Part shown: in pieces, positions 1 through 13,196 of the stretch
How positions within the stretch are numbered: the stretch's first letter is position 1
How the letters are laid out: each line of letters opens with the position of its first letter
NCBI GenBank assembly: GCA_005765155.1
Contig: VCCP01000003.1
Coordinates: 5,890,001 to 5,954,000 of the forward strand
From: Zelopaecilomyces penicillatus
Lineage: Eukaryota; Ascomycota; Sordariomycetes; Hypocreales; Pseudodiploosporaceae
Length of the DNA stretch: 64,000 nucleotides
Direction of reading: 5' to 3'
Position numbers and translations under genes: made by a program
The notes under the pieces: model-generated
Told to the model about the DNA's origin: nothing
Databases searched by the model: none
Seen by the model: only the letters and a program-made list of their open reading frames with translations

Positions 1-331
1 CAATTGCGTAGAAACTTGACGAGATACTCACTAACATGAGTATCAGGGGTTGTGTTCGTTGAAGGTGAGTCTGTCTAGCTCACCAGCCCTTGGTCGTCCC
101 AAAAAGGTTATACGGTGTATTGTATTGTTGGGGGCCACAACCAAATGCACTAGATCAAGGAAGCGCCAGAAGCGCTTGTATTGGTGGGCCATTGTAGCGT
201 CTGTTCAGATGTTTTTAGCAATACGTATTGGGGGTATCTGGCTCCCCTTTCACATTGCTAGACCTTTGCAGCCCAACTTTTGAAGACGCTTTTGTTAAGT
301 TATCGTAAACTACTGTAACCAAATCTTGAGA
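1..331. other. upstream region, no gene seen
   Basis: No convincing coding frame or RNA gene is visible. The stretch lies directly upstream of the aminotransferase and presumably carries its promoter and 5' leader. No clear TATA box was found. Confidence 0.5.
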
Positions 332-1720
332 ATGGCAGCTCTGCAAGTGCCTGAGTCGACAAAACAGCCGGTCAACTTCCTCCGTGGATGTCCTTCGCCG
401 GACTTTCTACCAGGAAGTCTCCTTTCTGCAGCGTGCCAGCGTGTACTCGCCAAAACGGATGACTACGAAGTAATCCTCAACTATGGCCAAACGGAAGGAT
501 ATGAACCACTACGCCAGCAACTAGCAGTTTGGCTTGGAGAACATTATGGCACCCAGCCAAGCCCAGAACGCCTTTGCATCACTGGAGGTGCAAGTCAAAG
601 CCTGGCATGCGTCTTGCAAAGCTTTACAGATCCTGCTTATACCAGATCTGTTTGGATGGTTGCACCTTGCTATTTTCTAGCTGCTGGTATCTTTGAGGAC
701 TCGGGTTTTGCAGGCAGATTGAAAGCCATTCCAGAAGATGAGGAGGGCATTGACCTGCAGATGCTGCAAAGCAAATTGGAGGATTGTGACAGTAACTGGA
801 ATACTTCCCGGTCACAGGTAAGTTTTTATATGTGAGCTTGACGCATGGAAGATGTCAATATTGATTGCGCTTAGATCAAACCATTCAAATCTCCTGGATC
901 GGCGAGGAAGTTATATCGACATGTCATCTATGCAGTGCCTACATGCTCGAATCCCTCGGGCAAGACCATGACAACCCAGCGCCGAGAGGCTTTAGTAAAG
1001 CTAGCAAGGAAGCACGACGCCTTGATTGTTTGTGACGATGTGTACGATCTCTTGCAGTGGCAACTTGACGGGCCCATCTCCTCACAGCGGCCCATGGAGA
1101 TGAGACTTCCTCGACTTTCCGATATTGATAGGCTGCTTGGCCAAGCAGAAAATGATCCCCAAGGCTTTGGTCATGCTATCAGCAATGGCTCTTTCAGCAA
1201 GATTGCCGGTCCGGGCGTTCGCACGGGCTGGGTGGACGCAACGCCTGCCTTTGCTCTTGGTTTATCTAGGACAGGCTCAACAATGTCTGGCGGTACGCCA
1301 AGCCAGCTTTGCGCTGCCATGCTAGCTGAATCACTCCGGGAGGGCGAATTACAGAATTATCTTGACAATAAGATACGCCCAGCTTTGAAACAACGACACC
1401 GTCTTATGATGGAAGCTATACAAAAGTATATGGCGCCGCTGGGCGTTAAGACACCAGGAAACAGTGTCAACAGCATTTATGGTGGCTATTTTATTTGGAT
1501 CACTCTGCCTGCCCAAAGCCAGTCGGCCAACATGATCGCAGAGAGAGCCATGAAGGAGGAAAAGATCATCGTGGGACACGGAAACATCTTTGCGGTTCGT
1601 GGGGATGAACAAAGCGCTGACTTTGACCGGAATATCAGACTATGCTATTCATGGGTTCCTGAGGAGGCTATTGGTGATGGAATCAAGAGACTGGGAGACG
1701 TAATCCAGACAACGAAATGA
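332..1720 (+). CDS. PLP-dependent aminotransferase, class I/II
   Basis: Two exons, 332-817 and 875-1720, give 443 residues. The 57-nt intron starts GTAAGT and ends TTAG. The first ATG in frame is at 332. The protein has the fold type I layout: an N-terminal LNYGQTEGYEPLR segment, a NPSGKT-type motif early in exon 2, an Asp in the DDVYDLLQW region (pyridoxal nitrogen contact), and the lysine motif GSFSKIAGPGVRTGW that forms the Schiff base. It resembles the fungal YER152C/2-aminoadipate aminotransferase-like group. The amino donor and acceptor cannot be read from the sequence. It is the first of four same-strand enzymes that look like a biosynthetic group. Family call is secure; a pathway role is inference. 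Confidence 0.9.
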
Positions 1721-2738
1721 TTGGAGCAAATTTGGCACCAACAGTTACATTCTAGGTTGGGGGTAAGGTACCCTGAACCCTTGCTTATGGCTTGCGGGCG
1801 TAACCCACATGATCTTGACTAGGTATTATTAGGGCTATCCCATCGAGGTAATAGTAGGAAGTTTAAGATGTGGTGTAAGTGATTGCCAATATCACAGCCC
1901 CGTGTAAACACTCATTATTTTGTATTTCTCACATCATCGTATAATACTGTAATGAATCGCTGGAGTACATTTTAAATCTTGTCAAATATCTCCTGTCCAA
2001 ATCTACAACTCTGGCAACATGTTGACCACTGCACGACGCGACTACAAGTCTCTTAGCACTAATATAGCACACCTAGATAGCCTTGGGTAAAAGCACCGAA
2101 TAGTGTAGTCCCTGTTGCAACAAGCCATTTATTACAGATTTCACATTCCAAGAGCTCCTCCGTGATCTGAGCACTCCAATTAACTTGATCAATGTAGAGG
2201 TAGGTATAGTCAGTCGTCCAGGCTTCTATACGGCATGCAGCAATGCATCAAATGAGGCCTCACTTGGGTCGGCAGTGTTGGCTAGCGCATTCCCAAGATA
2301 CTGGTGGGGGTCTACTAGGATACATGGCATCTTCGGGCAGGTATTCCGACAATACCGGAAGTCGAATACTTCATCAAGTACTAATTGAGCTATAAGCAAT
2401 AGGTATCATGGGGTAAGGGTAGGGGTAGCCCCCACGTTCGAATGTAAGAGCTAGTGCTTCCATGCAGGTAGGGAGCAGGAAAGTGACAGCCACGTTCCGT
2501 ATCTAGGTTTTCACATTCCTCCATGCAGCCTTTCCCGGGATGGCGCTTGGGAACCTTGTTGGCTTGAGGACGATCTGTTACCAATCGATTACCCAATCAT
2601 GGCTGCGATACACTTTTGCTCTGGCGATGGCTCTTCTTGTTCCTCGATATACTACTCACATCCCCAACTCAAGATCCGATTTTCTCGATTAACACATAGC
2701 ATTTCGTTTAGTATTTGAACGCTTCTACTTGCAAGCCC
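1721..2738. other. intergenic, no gene seen
   Basis: About 1 kb between the aminotransferase and the quinone-oxidoreductase-like gene. Short open frames occur but have no splice context or recognisable motif. It probably holds the 3' end of one gene and the promoter of the next. Confidence 0.5.
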
Positions 2739-3791
2739 ATGGCTTCTATTCCCACAATCATGAAAGCCTCTCAGATGGTTGGAAACGGCGGGGTTGATGT
2801 ACTCGAATGTAGGGAGATTCCCGTGCCATCTCTGTCCGATGGCCAGGTACTCATCAAAAACGAGTACTCCGGAATCAACTTCATTGACATTTACTTCCGC
2901 ACCGGCCTCTACAAAGTCCCTTCGTTTCCATGGACGCTGGGCACCGAAGCATCGGGGTACATTATTGCCACTCATCCATCGGTGTCTTCCCTTGATGTCG
3001 GAAATCGTGTGGTTTATATGGCAGCTGGGCCATCCGGAACTTATGCTGAGTTTACGGCCGTGGATGCCTCCAAAGTGGTGGCTATCCCCGATGATGTATC
3101 AAACGAGACCGCAGCTGCTATATGTCTGCAAGGCCTCACAGCTTGGACAATGATCACGGAAGCTGCCAATGTGCAACCTGACCAGTGGTGTCTTGTACAT
3201 GCTGCAGCCGGTGGTGTTGGTATCCTTTTGGTGCAGATGCTGAAACAAATTGGTGCCAAAATCGTTGCTACGGCGAGCACAGAGGAGAAGCTTACGCTAG
3301 CACGCAACCATGGTGCTGCGTCGAGTATTCTCTCGGATGATGAAGATTTGGTGAAGCATGTTATGGAAATCACTAATGGCCATGGCATTGATGTGATCTT
3401 TGACGGCGTGGGAAAAGACACATTTAACATGGACCTTCAAATAATTGCTAATAAAGGTCGTCTTATCTCTTTTGGCAACGCCGTAAGCCTTCAATTTTAA
3501 TTCTAAGAAATGAAATATGGCTAACGTGTAACATAGTCTGGGGCTGTTCCACCCATCAACATTCTAGCTCTTGGCCCTAAGAATGTTGTATTAATGAGGC
3601 CACTTCTTGCTGGATTTATCTCTGCTCGACAGGATCTCGCAAGATATACTACTGAGCTATTTGAACTTGTCTCTGCAGGGAAAATAGAAGCTAGAATCCA
3701 CAAATTGTATTCTTTGGGGGATGCTGCACAGGCACACTTGGATTTGGAGAGTCGGAAAACAACAGGTAAGCTACTGTTGAAATTTGACTAA
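2739..3791 (+). CDS. quinone oxidoreductase-like MDR (zeta-crystallin type)
   Basis: Exons 2739-3482 and 3537-3791 encode 332 residues; the 54-nt intron starts GTAAGC and ends ATAG. The start could be the ATG at 2739 or the one at 2760; both leave the catalytic domain intact. The N-terminal GroES-like part contains NEYSGINFIDIYFRTGLY, typical of NADPH:quinone reductases, with no zinc-binding cysteine/histidine set. The Rossmann part has HAAAGGVGILLVQ, the dinucleotide-binding loop. The likely reaction is NAD(P)H-dependent reduction of a quinone or an activated double bond in the cytosol. Near the aminotransferase and the A-T-R reductase it may tailor a metabolite; that role is inference. Confidence 0.9.
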
Positions 3792-5605
3792 TTTGACTTG
3801 TGCGACGAGCTTTGAGGGGCAATGTAACAACTTGATTTCAGTATGTATGTAGTCCCTCATGAAATCAGACCAGATTTTTGACAAAGGATCAATGATGGCT
3901 AGATGTCGTTGACTGGCTATGTTAGCCGGGTGAATACGTACTGAAACAAAAGCGATTCGAATCCATAAAGTACAGGTACCATTTGGACATGTTTGGTGCA
4001 ATAAGATAACTTGTCGTGAGAATGAATAAGTTAAGGAAGGCCAAGGATCGTTGACACGCCCAACAACTATATTGCGTGGCCTTTTGGTGGCTTTCCGCTA
4101 TACACCACGCACATCTGCTGTAGTGATGTTGCTTCATCTCTCTTCCTGTTCTTCACCCCAACCCCTGGATGAGCACCTGACAGAAGGACAGGGTTCCCAC
4201 AAACTAGCAAAGCTTGGTACCATGTCAGACCCTAAAATCCCACTTGGTGCCGTTCGGATTAGGAGAGGCGTTACTCCGTGCGGGCCGGGACGGGATAAAC
4301 TAGTGTCATGATCGTTGACGCTGGTGGCGTTGCAGGGGGGGCCAATTGCCATCATCGGTCGGCCCAGAAGAAAAAGCAGCAAATGCCAACTTTGACGCCA
4401 TAGTCAAACCCATATTAACCATTTACCATGACCTATAAAACAACACCAACATAGAGGCGTTCATCTCAATCCCTGGCTATCAGGGACCGCAACTAGCCAA
4501 GCCGAGGTTCAAGAGCCAGCCACTCCAAACAGTGCTCGCTGACATGCACCCACATGCGAGACAACTCGATGACACGGGCGAGTGCTTATGCGGCACCCAC
4601 ATCTATGTAAGCGGTGCCCTATTTTTTTATTTATTGATTTGCATAGCCCTACTCAGGTCTCATCACAGCTAACTTTTAGAAGATTTATTATTCAATCCGA
4701 GTCCTAGAGGAAAGGTTCATACACTACACATCGCTCTAGGCTATTAAGCTACAAGGCCTATTGTAACTTGATAAATGAAGCTATTCCTATATTATAGTTC
4801 ATATATTAGTTAAACTCAGTGGTGTCATAAGTGCTCTAGCTATGCTATTACTATTCCATTGCCAGTGGTACTGCAGGTGTTATGACCACCTATGCTGTCA
4901 GCTTATTCCACTTTCGGCCAACGGATCTGCTATACTATGCAAAATATCAATAAACGAAAAATTGGCGTGTCGTTTACACAGAAGTGGGTGTCATATAAGC
5001 ACTCGCTTAGACAGCACGATAAGAAGAGGAGAATGTGGAAAGAGGAAACATTGGCATGACTTGCAGGTTGCAATGACAACATTGCCAGGTCGCCGCGACT
5101 ATCTACTGCTCTCAGCTCATAACAGCATCTGACCAGCATTTCATGAGCCACCTAAGCGAATATGCAACGGAAAATATGACGGGTACAGCAACCAGTCTCT
5201 CGATCGAACCTGATTAGCTTGGCCATTAGATCCAGTGCGTGCATGTCAGCTGCGTATTGCAGTAGTCTGTGTTGCATCAGCCCTGTCCTGCTCGTGGGGG
5301 TTTCTGTTGAAACTCACCCTTTGACTCCCTGTTGGCAAGCTAGACTGACTAACGTGAATTGGACTGGCGTTAAAGACGTCGGTATAGCGATCAGAAATGT
5401 CAAACTATGGACCATGTCAGTGGGTTTGTTTCCATATGCAAAAGGTTTTAACTACAAGGGTTCAATACGAGACTCCTTTGTCCATGTTCAGCTCATGATC
5501 GGTCAGCATGACATAATGTTATAGAGATTTCTAGACCTAGCTAAATAAACAAAATAAAAACAAAGTTCACTCTTCAAGGCAGAAGGGGGGGCATCTTACG
5601 CCACC
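3792..5605. other. intergenic, no gene seen
   Basis: A 1.8-kb stretch with no supported gene. A TATA-like TATAAAA at about 4435 is followed by a 21-codon frame starting at 4543 that ends at a GTAAGC, but no second exon could be found. A run of eight G lies near 4336. Confidence 0.4.
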
Positions 5606-7120
5606 ATGGAACAGACAGGAGATACTGCGGTCAATGTTGATTTTGCGCTTAAGGAAAACAGCGCACCAGTCGCGCTCTTGGTAGTCGATAGCAATGGTAT
5701 GCCCATCATTTCAAGTCTCTATACGTCCAAAAGATGTGCTGACATTCAAAAACAACAGGGCGAGAAGTTTTCTTCAAGAGCTCCGGAAAGGTTTCCGGAC
5801 TAGGGTTTAATGCCAAAGATGTTGGCAGAGATTCCATCTTTTGGCTCTCGTCCATGTCAAAATTGATAACTACACTTGCTGTGTTACAGTGTGTAAGTCG
5901 AGGTCAAATCACTCTTGACCAAGACGTGACGCCCTTTTTACCAGAGCTAGCTGCCATTCAGGTCTTGAATCAAGCCGGCGATGATGGAAAAATGACGACG
6001 CGCCAGCGAAGTCGTCCCATAACGCTAAGGTTAGTTTACAATCGGCTTGAACATCTCATCATGAAAGGCTAACGGTTAGAATGATAGGCAACTTCTTAGC
6101 CATCAAAGTGGATGCGGACTCTCAGTGCTCCATCCGGTACTACTCCAGTATGCCCAGGAAAATAACCTGGTGCCAGACATTGAGAATCCAATTAACTTTG
6201 TAAGTCTATATGCTATTCCTACTACTACATGATAAATAAAAAAATGAGGCTTATAAAATACTCAGATAGACTCGAGCATCTTGGACAGAGTAGTGGTTGA
6301 AACACTTACCAAGCTACCCTTGTGCTTCGAGCCAGGAAGTGGTTCCTTTACGTACGGGTCCGGGTTCGACTGGATCAGTCGACTAGTAACAGTATTGAAC
6401 GGACAAGTGTTCGAGGACTACGTGAATGAGCACATCTGTACTCCATTGGGGCTTAAAAACACAACTATGCTCTTTAGCGAAATCCCAAACGATTTCGAGC
6501 AACGTTGGGTGCGGCCCACGAGATACGAGCCTGATGAGAACACATTTGGATGGGTCGATAGCAATACTCCAGGTCATGGTCTGGCCAGCGGAAGTCATGG
6601 TGCTTACAGTACGCCAGCGGACTTTGGACAGCTTTTGTCGGTATTGTTGAATCCGTCTTTGGCATCCCGTATTGGTATCAACACCGCATGCTGGAAAGAA
6701 ATCTTCGCGCCACAGCTTATTAATCCCACGGAAAAGGGACCAGAATCGCTAGCTGGCTGTATGGAAGGTCCAATGAGGCATCTGTTTGGTGTGGCCTCTC
6801 TTCCAACTTCGACAACCTTCAACTTCGGTCTAGGCGCTGCTCTAACAAATCTGAACATTCCTGGAATGCGAAGGCAAGGCACATACGGTTGGCACGGGAT
6901 CCAAAACACATTTTTTGTAAGTTCTCTTCAATTCTCAAGCTTATCTACTACTAGAGAAAATTAATGGGTGTTTTAGTGGATAGATCGCAAGAGTGGCATT
7001 GCTGCTACGGTCATGGCCAATTCTTTTCCTGCGGCGGATCCTCGTTTTACTGAACTTATGGAAGACTTTGAGAAATTCGTGTATGGGACCTTGGTTCCTC
7101 AACTGGAACTGAATAAATGA
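5606..7120 (+). CDS. beta-lactamase-fold serine hydrolase/transesterase
   Basis: Five exons (5606-5696, 5759-6029, 6088-6199, 6266-6916, 6977-7120) give 422 residues. The ATG at 5606 sits in a good context (CCACCATGG). The class C beta-lactamase/esterase motif SxxK appears as WLSSMSKL near residue 73, with the serine as predicted nucleophile. A tyrosine motif occurs as FTYGSGFD, and a C-terminal YGWHGI takes the place of the usual HTG-like motif. Downstream of the nucleophile, QLLSHQSGCGL is the familiar LLxHxSG block. Fungal relatives include LovD-like acyltransferases and EstB-like esterases. Its place between the MDR gene and the A-T-R reductase suggests acyl transfer or ester hydrolysis in the same pathway, which is inference. 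Confidence 0.87.
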
Positions 7121-8307
7121 TGTTAAAAGGTCGTGATTTCTATGGAGACAAGAGAACGGCACTGTTTAAAATTAGAAACTACAGCCTGGACGATGGTATA
7201 ACTATGATGTCACTTCGTTCCTACTAGTTATACAGAAACTTTTATGTTTTTCTCAGTGTAGAATCCCAGTAGAAAGAGTAACCGTGGAATGTCTCTCTCA
7301 ATTCACTGCCAATATTGACATCAATACATAACATACATGCTGTCATTCGTTGAACTAAAATCTTACCATGGGAAAGTCTGTCCGGTTGAGTTTTTTTGAA
7401 GTATCACAACACCTCGCGTATTTACACACTCTTGACCAAATAAACGTGTATCGCTGCATCAACGAACAGCTTGGCCGTAAGCCCAGTGCGATATGGTTTT
7501 ACCACTTTTGCTTTTCGCAACATAGCCGATCACAAACATCAGTTCTTAGAACAGAAACTCACTTACGTAGCAGCTGAAGAGAGCGTCGATTCCTTGCAGA
7601 GCCAAACAACCTTGAGGAATATTAGCACCATCATAGTGTAGCAAAATTCGACATACGTTCTGAAATATGCAAACGTAGCATGTCATCAATCAACTAGGTG
7701 GCTTTACACGATGTAAGCTGAGCCAAACAAACCCACCCCCCGTCAGCCGCACATTTAGCTTCGGCATAACGGCTTCTAATCCGCCCATCACATGCGCGTC
7801 TAGCTTAGCCCGGAAAGCCACGACCGATAGTCCTATTACCTCCCCTTTCCATAACGTGGGGGTGAATGCGTTGTAAGAAATGACTAAACTGTTGATATCG
7901 GGTACACTGCATCATCAGCAAACTGCCATGTATGTAGATCCCTACAAGTCTCACAGCCCTAATACGCCCGCATACATGTTCGTATTTACTTCAATAAGCA
8001 AATGGTAAAGGCGCCAGAGAAGCTAGCAAAGGGGTTGGTTGGACTGTGACTGTAATTAAGAAAATATTAAATCCATGAGTGCAATCTCGCATGAACTAGC
8101 ATGCCTTCACTTCCCTTAATGCATCAGATTACGTCACCTTTATTTACCATTTCAACATTCTATGTTCCCGTAGATCTCAGATATCGTGACCACAGTATCA
8201 CCAAACATCTACCTCAACTGTATTTTCTGCTTAACTCACAAAGGGTTCGCTGAATGTGTCCCTCCGTTTCAAGATAAACATCCAACATAGGCCAAGCAAA
8301 GCCCACA
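7121..8307. other. intergenic, no gene seen
   Basis: A 1.2-kb gap ahead of the A-T-R reductase gene. No coding frame with splice support was found. It likely carries the promoter of the downstream gene. Confidence 0.5.
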
Positions 8308-11300
8308 ATGGACAAACCTCTTGGGCGACGTGCCATCTATGAGATCATAGATGACATCGCAGTCCTCGACGAGGACCGCGTTTTCGCGTCCATTCCGGAG
8401 TTTGATGACCTCTCATTGGGATACACAGACATCACTTACAGTCAATTGGCTGTAGCTATCGACCGTGTCGCGTGGTGGCTGCAAAATGAATTACACGGAC
8501 ATCCACGTTTGTCGACTTTTGCGTACTTGGGGCCGAATGATCTTCGTTATCCGCTCTTCATCGTAGCTGCGATGAAAACAAGCTATAAAGTATGTCCAAT
8601 TTTGTCTACATGCCATTTTTAAACACCCACTTAGTAAAAATATCACTGACGTTCGCGCCGTAAACAGGTTTTACTTCCATCTTTGCGCAATAGTCCCCTA
8701 GTTCAAACCTCACTTCTAGACAAAACAAGCTGTGAAGTTGTCCTGTACGATGGCACAACTCGCAACATACAATCCTGCTTCGACAAATCCGATCATCTTC
8801 AGTTTATACAAGTGCCCGACTTGAATACCATTCTTTCCGACACATCGCCGTCCAATCCCTACTTAGTACATGATGATGATCTGAACGAAGAGACTTTAAG
8901 TCGCCCATTTATGGTGTTGCATAGTTCAGGATCAACAGGTAATTCACAACTGGCCAACTTCCCAAAACAGACGATCAAAACTAACTCATTTGATGCTAGG
9001 CAATCCTAAGCCCATCACATATTCACTAGCTTCCGTCGTGACGGAGGAAACGCACCGAACACTTGACCAACACAACGGAGAACTATGGTATCGAGAGCTT
9101 GAGGAATCGCGTTGCTACGTCTGCCTGCCGGGTTTTCATGTAAGTTATTGACTGAAGTGCTATGTTCGTCTTCTAATTAATTACAGTCTGCAGGCGTCTG
9201 GTTCCAACTGATTCTCCCTATCCTATTCAACTACACCGTTGTCTGGGGTCCAGCTGGTACCCCATTGAACTCTGATATTGCTGCCCAAGTCCTTCAAAGT
9301 GGTCGCGCGCGCGCAAATGGTGCGATCTTTCCTGTTTCTATTCTCGAGTCACTATTCGAATCACAGCCATCTACACTCTTCACTCAAATGGACTTTGCCT
9401 TTTCCGCTGGTAGCCCATTATCTGCGCCAGTAGGAGACAAGCTCTCCAAACTGACTCGATTACACAATTTTATCGGATATTCTGAGGCTGCTGCCCCGCC
9501 CAGGTATTTACTAGGTCCAGATGAATGGCAGTATCATCATTTTCATCCTGCATCCGGGTTTCACCCAGAGCCTCTTGACGATGGATCCGATCTTCACGAA
9601 CTCGTCATTCGACGAGTTCCAGACCAGAATCCTCCGGCCCAACCGGTTTTTCTTATATATCCAGAACTTGAAGAGTACCGTACCAAGGACTTGGTATCAA
9701 AGCATCCTACGAAACCACACTTATGGCTACACCGTGGTCGTCTCGATGATCTGATTGTTCTGTCAAACGGCGAAAAGGTCGACCCAGCTGCGACAGAAGC
9801 ATTAATGCAAACCGATTCTTCCGTAGAAAAGGCTCTTGTCTACGGAAACGGGCAGCCTTGTTGCTCTCTGCTGATTGAATTGCGTGCAAATGCCCACGCT
9901 ACCGAAGCAATGGAGGGCATTTGGGAAACTGTTCGACGTGCAAATGCGAACGTTCCAGGGCATGCTCAAATCAGTAGAGATAAAATACTTCTTGCTGCCA
10001 AAGACAAGCCTTTCCTCCGGGCAGGAAAAGGTTCGGTACAACGGCAAATGACATTTTCTGAGTATCGCAAAGAATTTGAGGCGTTGTATGCTTTGGAGGA
10101 GTTGGTAGACTTCACAAACACTCTAGATCCGATCTTTCCGACTGTCGATGTTTTGGACGGTATTATATCAACTGTCTGCGGAATCACACATCTGAACCCA
10201 GATGATAACTTCTTCAATGCTGGCATGGATTCCCGTCAGGTAGCCGAGCTCGTCCGCCACATCCACAAAACGTGTTTTCCCCAGCAGCGTGATGCGAAAT
10301 ATCTCGGAGCCAGGATTGTGTACAACAATCCCACCATGGCTAGGCTTTCCATGCAGCTCCAGAGTCTTATACAGTCCACAACGCCTAACGGGGTTGAACA
10401 CAAAGCTACGGAAGCTGACATTCCAGATTTTAATGCCATTGTTCACAGCTTTGCATCCACACAACCAGCTAATACAAACGGATATACCGTCGTTCTTACA
10501 GGAAGCACTGGCTCGCTTGGATCTCCGATCCTGAAAGAACTGCTGCAGTTGAGTAGTGTCACTGCCGTGTATTGTCTGGTACGATCAAGGGACAAGGCTT
10601 TGGCAAAGTTCAACAAGCAATCTTTCACAACAAGAAGCGATAAGCTACGTGTTCTTGAGGTCAGCCTTGCCGATCCAGGGTTAGGTCTGCATCCAGTGCA
10701 GTATCGGGATCTCACAGAGAGCACTGACATTATCATCCATTGTGCCTGGAACGTCAACTTTAACCTTTCTCTTGAAAATTACATGGCCAGCGATATTTGC
10801 GGGGTCAATAATCTAATCAGCTTCAGCTTGCGATCGCGAAAACGTCCACGAATCGTCTTTACTTCGTCAGTGGCGGCAGTCGCAAATTGGAATGCAAGCC
10901 ATGCATCAACGTCTGTGCCTGAGAGCATTATAGTCGACAGCACAGTACCAGGTCCGTCAGGTTATGGTCAGTCTAAATACATTGCCGAGCATCTCCTCAC
11001 GAAGGCTGCCGAGCAACACCGTATTCCCATTACTATTTTCCGTATCGGCCAGATTGCCGGTTCAATAGCGGAGGACGGCCCCGTCTGGAATTCGCAAGAG
11101 TGGCTGCCAACGCTTATCAAGGCATCAAAACAGCTTGGAATTCTGCCAAGTGAGCTAGGTGCTGGTAACATGGTCGATTGGGTGCCCGTAGATGTCTTGG
11201 CGAGCGCCGTCGTCGAAGCCGCATGCTCTTCGCTTCGTGATCCTTATCCGTCTGCTGCAGCTCTGGTGTACCACGGAGCTAATCCCCTTCCCGTGCCATG

Positions 11301-11571
11301 GTCAGACTTTTTGCCAGCTTTGAAGGGTGTCTTGGGGCAAGAAACTAAGACCATGCCTTATGCGAATTGGCTATTGGAGTTGAAGAAGCTTGCCCAGGAT
11401 GAGTCGGCCAATGCCTGGACGACGCTGCTTGAGTGGTTTGAAGAGTTTGGAGAGCAGGCCTACCCTGTACTTTCGCTGGCCAGTACAGTGGCAGCGAACA
11501 AGGTGATGCGAAATATGGAGCCCATTACCTCGACGGCGATGCTATCATGGGTGAAGAGATGGGAGCTGTAG
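8308..11571 (+). CDS. NRPS-like A-T-R carboxylate reductase
   Basis: Four exons (8308-8589, 8668-8938, 9000-9139, 9187-11571) encode 1025 residues, normal for this family. Domains in order: an adenylation domain (about 10-530) with HSSGSTGNPKP, LPGFHSAG and GRLDDLIVLSNGEK; a carrier domain (about 560-640) with the phosphopantetheine serine in FFNAGMDSRQ; and a thioester reductase/SDR domain (about 670-1010) with VVLTGSTGSLG for NADPH and YGQSK as the Tyr-x3-Lys pair. There is no condensation domain. Such enzymes activate a carboxylic acid as its adenylate, load it on the carrier arm and release it by NADPH reduction as an aldehyde or alcohol. The substrate cannot be told. The segment usually holding the Thr-Glu core reads GYSEAAAPP here. 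It closes a same-strand group of four enzymes. Confidence 0.93.
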
Positions 11572-12393
11572 CATACAATATTTGCAAAAATTGCTGGAGA
11601 TTGCGTAGAGATTGCTGGCGATTGGAAAATATTTGGAGAAATATCTTTATCTAATTGTGTTCTTTTCCATTGGGTTGAGTGGATTTGTGAAATAGCGCAT
11701 AGGACTTAGAGAATGGAAACAAGCGCATGTTCGTATTACTCTGTGTGTGGTTAGACGCACATGCATTTTGATGCATTTATATTGCGATGTGAGTGGCTTA
11801 TTTAACACATTGAATGTATGGATGGATGGCTTCTAGCGGAATACGAACTCACTTGGGTGTTATCTGACTGAGTTTGCAACTCGGCCGTTCCAGGTCCACA
11901 GATATCTCCAACCTCAGGGTGTTCATATGTAAGGCCAATTACATTGCTATAAGATGGATTTGTATAGTGAATCTGGGTGACTTAGCTAACCTATAAAACC
12001 CCTTTTTAAACTGAGATATGTAGGCTATGAAGTTAATGAAGTTTTCTTCTGAAATGTCGTGGAAAAGGCTTTCTTGTTCTCCAGGGTAGCCCAGTTTGAG
12101 TGGGTTTACTCAGGCAACGAACGGTGGGGTCAACGCCACGCCACGCACTCCAGCACAGCCCCAGTTCATGCCGAAGTTCCGGTGCCGAATCCAACGTATT
12201 GAACTGACCAGACAGTCATCGCCTTACAATTTCTGTGTGTCTCGTATCATCCCGTCCCTACAAACTTGGACATTGCACCATCCTAAGAGTCCAAGACTGC
12301 CACTCGTTCCCACCGTCGCTACTGTCCCGACACACATTTCCCTCGTCTCGCCCTCTGTTCTGCTCGACAGCGATCCTCTGATTATACCCAGCA
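11572..12393. other. intergenic with decamer array
   Basis: Holds the 10-bp-period array at 11585-11648 just past the stop of the A-T-R gene, then the promoter region of the SH3-protein gene. An open frame runs through much of 12096-12393, but the LSB1-like protein begins at 12394 and the upstream frame has no recognisable protein features. Confidence 0.5.
11585..11648. repeat. 10-bp-period array, copy 1
   Basis: Six units of about ten bases, for example GGAGATTGCG, TAGAGATTGCT and GGAGAAATAT, starting 14 nt after the A-T-R reductase stop codon. It is the most diverged of seven similar intergenic arrays in the window. Confidence 0.55.
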
Positions 12394-13196
12394 ATGGACC
12401 GTCAAACCATCATCGAGACCAACAAGTCTCTGCGAACCATCAAGAATGTGAGCAAGAATATGGTCACTACTGCGGATCTGCATCAGATAAACTGACTCTA
12501 CCCTTCCAGGAGCTCGAAAGCCTTCTGGAGAAAGGTCTGATCGACGAGGCCGCCTTTGACAACATCCACGCCGCTCTTCCCGCCGAGCTCCCTCTCCGCG
12601 GGGCTGGTGCCGCAAATACAACAACTTCACGATCTGCCAACGCGACGCCTGTAGCCCCACCGACCCAGGCATTCCAGAACCTCAATGTCAACAGCCAGTC
12701 CCCAGCACCCCCATCGTACGACAACACCCCTCCGCCAACCCTACCCAGCCGCAATGCGAAGCCCATCGTCGCCCATGCCCGCGCCCTCTACCGCTATGCC
12801 GGCACCGATGTCCGCGACCTCAGCCTCGAAAAGGACGACAAGGTCTTGGTGCACGAGTACATGAACCAGGACTGGTGGATGGGCCAGAACACCCGCACCG
12901 GCCTCGAGGGCATCTTCCCCCGCAACTATGTCTTTGTCGAGGAGGAGCAAAAGACTGCTTACCCACAGCAACCCTCGTATGGTTACCCCAACACAACCTC
13001 ACAGGGCCCGCCAGCGCAGCAGAACCCATACAACGCACACGTGCCACCCATGGCCGTGTCCGAGGGTGGACAGCCGTCGCAGGGTGACGGCAAGATGGGC
13101 GAGTATGGCAAGAAGTTTGGCAAGAAGCTGGGGAATGCTGCCATCTTTGGCGCTGGTGCGTCTATTGGAGGCAAGATTGTCAATGGAATTTTCTAG
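12394..13196 (+). CDS. SH3 protein of the LSB1/PIN3 type
   Basis: Exons 12394-12447 and 12510-13196 encode 246 residues; the 62-nt intron is GTGAGC...CCAG. The start at 12394 is chosen because MDRQTIIETNKSLRTIKN followed by ELESLLEKG matches the N-terminal helix of yeast Lsb1/Lsb2(Pin3). A proline-rich linker leads to an SH3 domain (about residues 115-175) with ALYRY, DWWMGQN and GIFPRNYV. The end, KLGNAAIFGAGASIGGKIV, closely matches the yeast C-terminus. Family members bind the WASP homologue Las17 and tune actin patches. This is a conserved core gene, which argues that any biosynthetic group ends before it. Confidence 0.93.

Noticed and set aside
4543..4606. Short frame MHPHARQLDDTGECLCGTHI ending at GTAAGC, after a TATA-like site
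   Set aside because: No acceptable second exon was found.
12096..12393. In-frame upstream extension of the SH3 protein
   Set aside because: The conserved LSB1-type N-terminus starts at 12394 and is joined by a good intron; the extension reads through the intron frame only by chance.
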